DNA from: Sesamum alatum
Taxonomy: Eukaryota > Streptophyta > Magnoliopsida > Lamiales > Pedaliaceae
Reading direction: 5' to 3'
Length of the DNA: 64,000 bases
NCBI GenBank assembly: GCA_034509735.1
Contig: JACGWO010000011.1
Coordinates: forward strand, 13,239,866 to 13,303,865
Position 1 is the stretch's first letter. Each line of letters starts with the position of its first letter. The notes beneath the pieces were generated by a model, which was not told the origin of the DNA, searched no databases, and saw only the letters and a list, made by a program, of their open reading frames with translations. The position numbers were made by a program, and so were the translations under genes. Positions 58,805-64,000 of the stretch are shown here, one piece after another.

Positions 58805-60934
58805 ATGGAACCGAACGAAAGTTCGAGTTATATTGAAAACAGGGAATATTTTCAGATTTTGAAAATACAGAAAACATAATTTTTTAGAGAAATTCTCAGA
58901 ACCATCACCAACAGTCCAAGGTTGGTCGATCTGTCACTTCTTCCAAAGGAAGAGAAAGAGGAATGGCACATAAATCGCCATGTCCAACAGATGCTACCAG
59001 GAAATGCGGTGAGACGTTTATAGGGAGTTGAGATCCATTGAAGAATCTCAGCCATGAGATCCAGAACAGGTAGATTCCTGAAAAAATACAGTTCTATAAA
59101 TAATGATTAAAAGAATTGATTGGAGGGAACTCGAACCAGATGCCTCAAAATACTCTCAGGACCTTAGAGAGGTCCAAAAGACAGTTCAAGACTATGGGCA
59201 TAGATTAATCCATATACCTATGAAAGTAGACCTCTTGAACCAAAAGAAGGATGAGATCCTAAAGATCCTACCAAATCTATAGAAGGATCTTATAGATCTA
59301 AAGGCTGAGATCACAGATCTAAAAGGAAATCAACGGAATATCCCTGAGACATCCAGATCTCTTATCAGGAATGCATCAAGGACGCCCTTGGACCGGTATC
59401 TTTCCTACATCAGAAAGGAAAGGTGAAGGAGATCTCGAAGCCAAAGACACAAGAAGAACAAATCATCGAGATCATCAATCCATAAAATAATGGAGATATC
59501 AAGGGTGGATTTATCGGATCTACAAAAGTTAGATGAATCGTTTTCCCAACTAGGGATTGTGGATTTAGTCAACATCCAAACCAATGAGGTCGCTCCAGCT
59601 TTACCACCGCCAGAGGGAAGCACAGGCTCAAATGATCCGTCGCAGGATCATCTAATGAGAGAAAGAACAGATTTTCACACCAATGCTACCCCTACTTTCG
59701 TAGGGACAAGATTGCGAGAAAACCCAAGAAAGAGTCCAATACGAGTGCCTGAAAATGCACCATGGGCAAGGACCGGACCATGCTCCAGCCCTTACATCCA
59801 TATGGCACTGTTCTCAACCTGGATGTTATCGACTTTCAAAACATCGAGAAACTAATAGATAAATGAGTTGCAGCCATGAAAATTGCAGCAACTACGTTGG
59901 AACTAGACAAGGATAACTTCATAAAGCTTTTGGAATTAAGCTTGGAAGGGTCGATAAGGATCAGACATGGGATAATACCCCAGAAGAGACCAAATCAAGC
60001 ATCCTTGGAGGAGAGTCTAAAAATGCAATCGCGGATAGACTTGGAAGGTTGATCAAGATTCACTTCATCAAAGATGGATACTTCGAAGGAAGCAGAACAG
60101 AAAAGGCTAGGGAGTATGCACAAGCTCTCTTTGGCCTCGAATTAAGAAGTATCTGTGCAGTAGATGAATATATCTACTGGTTCTGCAAATACTTCTTCTA
60201 GAGTGGGGTAACAACCGAAGTAGCTGCCCTAATGTTCTTTGCAAAGATTTGCAGCTCATGGAGGGAAATGTTGATACAATCATACAAAGTACTTGCAGGC
60301 TAACTAGATTCAGTTGCAAGGAGGATGTCTTTCCTTAAAGACAAACTAAAGGATTGGTGTTACCAAGCATCCGTCCAAAAGAACATGAAGAGACTGAGAG
60401 ATAAAATCAAAAAACCCCTATTTGTTTTAATAATAACGATTTTCCAACTATTATAGGAGAATCAAACGAGAAAAAGAGGAGGAGAAAGGAAGGTAGTGAC
60501 TCTTATTCCAGGAGTTCCAGAAAATCCTCTTTCAGAAGGAAATCATGGTGGTCCAAATCAAAAGCCAGATCATACAAATCTGGACAGAGAATAGGACCAA
60601 CAAGGGCTTCATCCCAAGGATCTAGACGATCAGAGGCGAAATCCAAAGGACGAACCCCTACACGGAGAACTTTCAGACGAGCCCATACCCGAGCCAATGA
60701 AAGTTTTAAGGATTGCAACTGTTGGACGTGTAGAGCAAAAGGACATATCTCCCTAGATTGCCCGCAGAAACATGGTGAATTACACCAATTTGAAGCCACA
60801 AACGACATCCTAGATGCGGTCTACTACGGCGATTTGGTACCAATCTACCAATTCGAAGATCTTCCCTCAGATGAAAGCATCTACAAGGAAGAAATAGGAA
60901 GTAATTTAGATGGATCTTCAATTGAATCAGAGTA
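58805..60934 (+). pseudogene. Pararetroviral coat-protein region, broken
   Basis: Aligns with the left copy from its start codon. It has a basic, coiled N-terminal part (58805-59600), a capsid-core region (59840-60360), a Lys/Arg/Ser-rich stretch (60460-60700) and a knuckle of the form CxxCxxxGHxxxxC at about 60720-60765, closing with TAA at 60932-60934. It retains the ~138 bp (59983-60120) missing from the left copy. Several stops and frame changes, for example within 59845-60310. Confidence 0.8.
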
Positions 60935-62094
60935 ATTACAACGAAGGAGATAGGCTTCAAACCTCGGATAGCCTATCAGGAATATTTTCAAGGATGTCGG
61001 TGTCAAACAAAACCATGGAAAGAATCATGAGACAAGACTCTAATCTCAGTCCATACGATAATTTTAGGATTGGAGGGATCGGAAGAGTCCTCAACCAGAT
61101 AGGACTGAACCAAAGGAAACATCACATAATCAACAAAGTTCGTTCAGGTGAGTTTGCCATCCCTATGGAACTTACTAGTAATGTGATGGAAATGCAACTT
61201 ATTCCTAAAGAAGAAATTCTTGAAGAATTAAGTAAACTCAGGGAAAAAGTAGCGGTTACTAGGAAATGGATCCACATAGGAGCTATTGAAGTAGTAATAA
61301 AAGCAACTTTTAAGGAAGGAATTGATTCAGAAATACATTGTCAATAATGGATAGAAGAATCAATAACTTAAGAGATGGTTGTCTTGGGGCAATGATAGGA
61401 AATTTGTATGCAGGAAAACTTACGTTTGATATTCATCCTAGGATAACATACAACCTAGCAGACCAAGATTTTAGTAGAGTTTTAACCCTTCATCAGGATT
61501 TTGAAAGAATAGATCTTATGAAAGATGTGAATAGACCATATTCTATAACATATAGAATAGCTTATGCCCTTTCCAACACACATGATTCTGATTTGTTTCT
61601 TAGGAAAGAGTATATTGAGATTCCTAGAATTTTCAAGGAATTCGCTAAGGTGATGACACCAGATCCTATTAGAATGCCTAGAATAGGTGGTGTTGATATG
61701 TTGATAAAAGATCACCCAGTTTGAGATCACCCTTAGTTCTAGAACTGATTTTAGTAGCAGGATGTCCTTTTCAGAAGATAGGATTATGTCCTATAAAGGA
61801 CTAGAACCAGAATTGTTAAAGCCTCGAGCTATTAGGGTTGATAATGTAAAAAAACAAATCCAAGTTATATTTGACATCACTAGAATAGAAAATTATTTTC
61901 CTTGTGATGATTTATACCATCTGCAGCAGCCTGTTGTGGGAAAATATGAAAGTATGCTAGAAATAGCAGGCCAAGAGATTCTTGTTACAAGTATTGCAGG
62001 ACAAGAAAATGGGATAATGAGTTTGGGGCTAAGTTTCCTCGAAGATCATAAACCATGGGGAAGAAAAGGTAATATGGTATGGAATTCAATTTAG
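60910..62094 (+). pseudogene. Pararetroviral movement-protein region, frameshifted
   Basis: 60910-61347 and 61338-61724 together cover a 30K-superfamily movement protein of the caulimovirid type, with the hallmark IHIGAIEVVIKATF segment and a conserved DRRINN stretch just after the frame break near 61340. 61762-62094 continues as its C-terminal or linker part in another frame. It would have targeted plasmodesmata. The start at 60910 overlaps the coat-protein stop by 25 nt. Confidence 0.78.
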
Positions 62095-62116
62095 ATGGTT
62101 ATATCATTAGAATTGA

Positions 62117-62587
62117 ATGACGAGCCCCTTTTCTATATACATATCTGTCGGTATGTTGTATGAACGACATAAGTCAGAATATTTTGCACCTTATATTGAC
62201 TCAGGATCAGGGATTTGCACGGCAAAACCCGATATGATACCTAGAGAAGCTATGGAATCCTTACCCATTATTGCAGGAAGGGATTTTTCACAAAAACTTC
62301 TAGTACTCAATAAGGGTATACGAGAAGCAAAAATCATGATTGGAGGAGCATTTGAAACACATTGGTTCAAGGTAAAGACGCCTCCTATTTACGTTCATGA
62401 TACGGAAGCAGATATTTTGCTAGGTAATAATTTTATCCAGACCTTTGCAAAATATGTCCAGGATAACCACAAGAATCTGTTGATTTTTACTACTAACTGT
62501 GGTAGTGAGATACAGGTCAAAGGTCAAAGAGGAATGCAAGTACAAGTATGTCCGATACAAGCCTATCCAAATGAACATGGGGGATAA
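62117..62587 (+). pseudogene. Pararetroviral aspartic protease region
   Basis: The active-site motif DSGSG is at about 62198, and the flap-to-C-terminal signature ILLGNNFI is at about 62417. The frame is open for 156 codons and closes with TAA. It would be the N-terminal domain of the pol polyprotein. The stop separates it from the RT. Confidence 0.82.
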
Positions 62588-63184
62588 GAAAGATAGGCAG
62601 GAGAACATCAAAGAGCATATCAATCTTAGACTCATCGAGCCTGGAGTCTCTGCCTATAGTAGCCCTGGTTTTTGGTAAGAAACCATGGTGAGATAAAAAG
62701 TGGTAAACCCAGGTTAGTCATTAACTATCAAGGCATCAATAGAATATTACAATTAGATGGTTATTACATCCCAAGTAGAGAACACTTAATTGATTGCATT
62801 AAAGGTGCTAAAGTGTTTTCTCAGCTTGATTGCAAATCTGGATTCTATCAGATTAAGATGGAAAATGATTCAAAGAAATACACTGCATTTTTCACACCTC
62901 ATGGACAATATATCTGGAATGTACTTCCAATGGGACTTGCCAATGCACCCCAGATATTTCAAAGAAAGATGGATAATCTTTTCAAGGACTATCTAGAATT
63001 TATGTTTGTTTACATAAACGACATCTTGATTGCATCTAAAAATATACAAGATCATAACTGACATCTTGAAATATTTTCTGATGCATGCCATAAGGAGGGA
63101 TTAGTGCTCTCCGTAAAGAAAGCCATCATAGCTATCAATAAAATTTAATTTCTAGGAATTCTAATTGACGAAACATGTATTGAA
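62588..63184 (+). pseudogene. Pararetroviral reverse transcriptase region
   Basis: 62672-63061 carries RLVINYQGIN, FSQLDCKSGFYQI and LPMGLANAPQIFQRKMD, standard RT motifs. The YxDD box reads YIND at 63011-63022, so one catalytic Asp is lost. Stops follow at 63061 and near 63150. Confidence 0.85.
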
Positions 63185-63837
63185 TTGCAGGAACATATTG
63201 TAGAAAAAATTCGCAATTTTCCTAACGTACTTAAAGATAAGAAGCAACTTCAAAGCTTCTTGCGAGTTGTTAATTTTGCAGGAATCTTTATCAAGGATCT
63301 TGCAAAATACAGAAAGGATTTTTGTCCACTTCTGAAGGAAACAGAAAGTTCAAAATGGAAATGGGAGGAAATTCATACACAAAGGGTTCGTGAGTTAAAG
63401 CAGGTTTGCAATAACTTGCCAAAGATTGCAATCCCACAAGACGATGATGAGTTGGTAGTCTATACGGACGCCAATGAGTACAGATGGGCAGCAGTGCTCA
63501 CGAGAAAGACAACTACTGGTGAAGAACCATGTAGATGCACAGGAGGGTTGTTCACTAAGCAACAAGCCAACTATGGCATTTCAACGAGAAGGAATTCTTT
63601 GCGGTTTGGAAGGCTTTCAAGAAGTGGCCTTTATTTTTACTGACTAAAGAATCTACTTTGAAAGTTGATAATACGAATGTTAAAGCTTTCTTAAAAAATA
63701 AACTTGAGTCAAAAATTGAGAAAGCACGCATTATTAGATGGAAAGCAGAATGCCAGTATTATTGTTATAATATTGTCATTATCAAATCTCATGAAAATGT
63801 TCTTGCATATTTCTTGACAAGAGATGGAGGCAGCTGA
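63185..63837 (+). pseudogene. Pararetroviral RNase H region
   Basis: Contains VVYTDANEYRWAAVL (first catalytic Asp) and GGLFTKQQANYGI. A frame change near 63585 moves the remaining part (VDNTNVKAFL, the second half of the domain) to another frame, which stops at 63835-63837. Confidence 0.8.
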
Positions 63838-63934
63838 AGCAGACTCCGTCATCATCAGGCTCAGGCACCTCAACAAGAACCTTAAGGAGATTCATAAGAG
63901 ATTTGGACAGCTAGCGGTTAAGCCCAAATAGCTG
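63824..63934 (+). other. Possible start of the downstream viral frame overlapping the pol end
   Basis: An ATG at 63824 opens a 36-codon, Lys/Arg/Leu-rich frame that overlaps the pol stop by 14 nt, the arrangement in which several caulimovirids start their inclusion-body/transactivator gene. It soon meets a stop and the window ends, so identity is unproven. Confidence 0.35.
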
Positions 63935-64000
63935 GCCTAATTCACCAAGCTGATCTGGACACTGTCTAGACTACCATCATGAGTACCAAACTTGTTGCAA

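Larger units (their letters stand above)
58700..64000 (+). mobile_element. Endogenous pararetrovirus (caulimovirid), right copy, cut by window edge
   Basis: Order from the primer site: coat protein with CCHC knuckle, 30K-type movement protein, aspartic protease, reverse transcriptase, RNase H, and a further start overlapping the pol end. Coat before movement protein recalls cavemo- and solendoviruses (from memory of their genome maps); badna- and petuviruses have the reverse order. No integrase and no LTR are present. Each region is broken by frameshifts or stops. Confidence 0.85.

Overview
The window is nuclear DNA of a flowering plant, probably a eudicot. It is AT-rich and intron-bearing, and it is packed with plant transposon families: Ty1/copia, a non-LTR LINE, CACTA (En/Spm), MULE, PIF/Harbinger, many MITEs and endogenous caulimovirid copies. 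I cannot name the species. No rRNA, no convincing tRNA gene, no CRISPR array and no bacterial gene organisation were seen.

Layout. 1-1985: minus-strand fragment of an endogenous pararetrovirus (coat-protein end plus the tRNA-Met primer site). 2222-3600: three degenerate tandem repeats. 4246-10579: the only apparently intact host gene, a minus-strand 14-exon serine carboxypeptidase-like (SCPL) gene predicted to encode 463 aa, with MITEs or a SINE-like repeat in several introns and a MITE just upstream of the core promoter. 10.9-17.9 kb: solo LTR-like sequence, foldback repeats, a PIF/Harbinger element and MITEs. 17.95-22.07 kb: decayed copia element. 22-25.3 kb: MITEs and featureless AT-rich DNA. 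25296-29170: MULE with ~200-bp inverted repeats and a decayed transposase. 29.96-32.3 kb: LTR plus gag fragment of another copia family. 33.06-34.34 kb: second copy of the foldback family. 35.7-38.3 kb: second copia element of the first family. 38.4-41.05 kb: LINE truncated before its reverse transcriptase. 42990-55928: an SCPL pseudogene, paralogous exon by exon (exons 3-13) to the intact gene, stretched to 13 kb by a 5.8-kb CACTA element and MITEs. 56.8-57.9 kb: LTR fragment. 58.7-64 kb: plus-strand copy of the same pararetrovirus family, with coat, movement, protease, RT and RNase H regions, all frameshifted.

Functionally, only the SCPL gene looks able to make a host protein: a secreted or vacuolar alpha/beta-hydrolase with Ser-Asp-His triad, either a carboxypeptidase or an acyltransferase. 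Its neighbour is a dead duplicate. The strongest structural observations are insertion footprints: exact target-site duplications, two related empty sites, a MITE pair with nested swapped duplications, and a GC-AG intron conserved in both SCPL copies.
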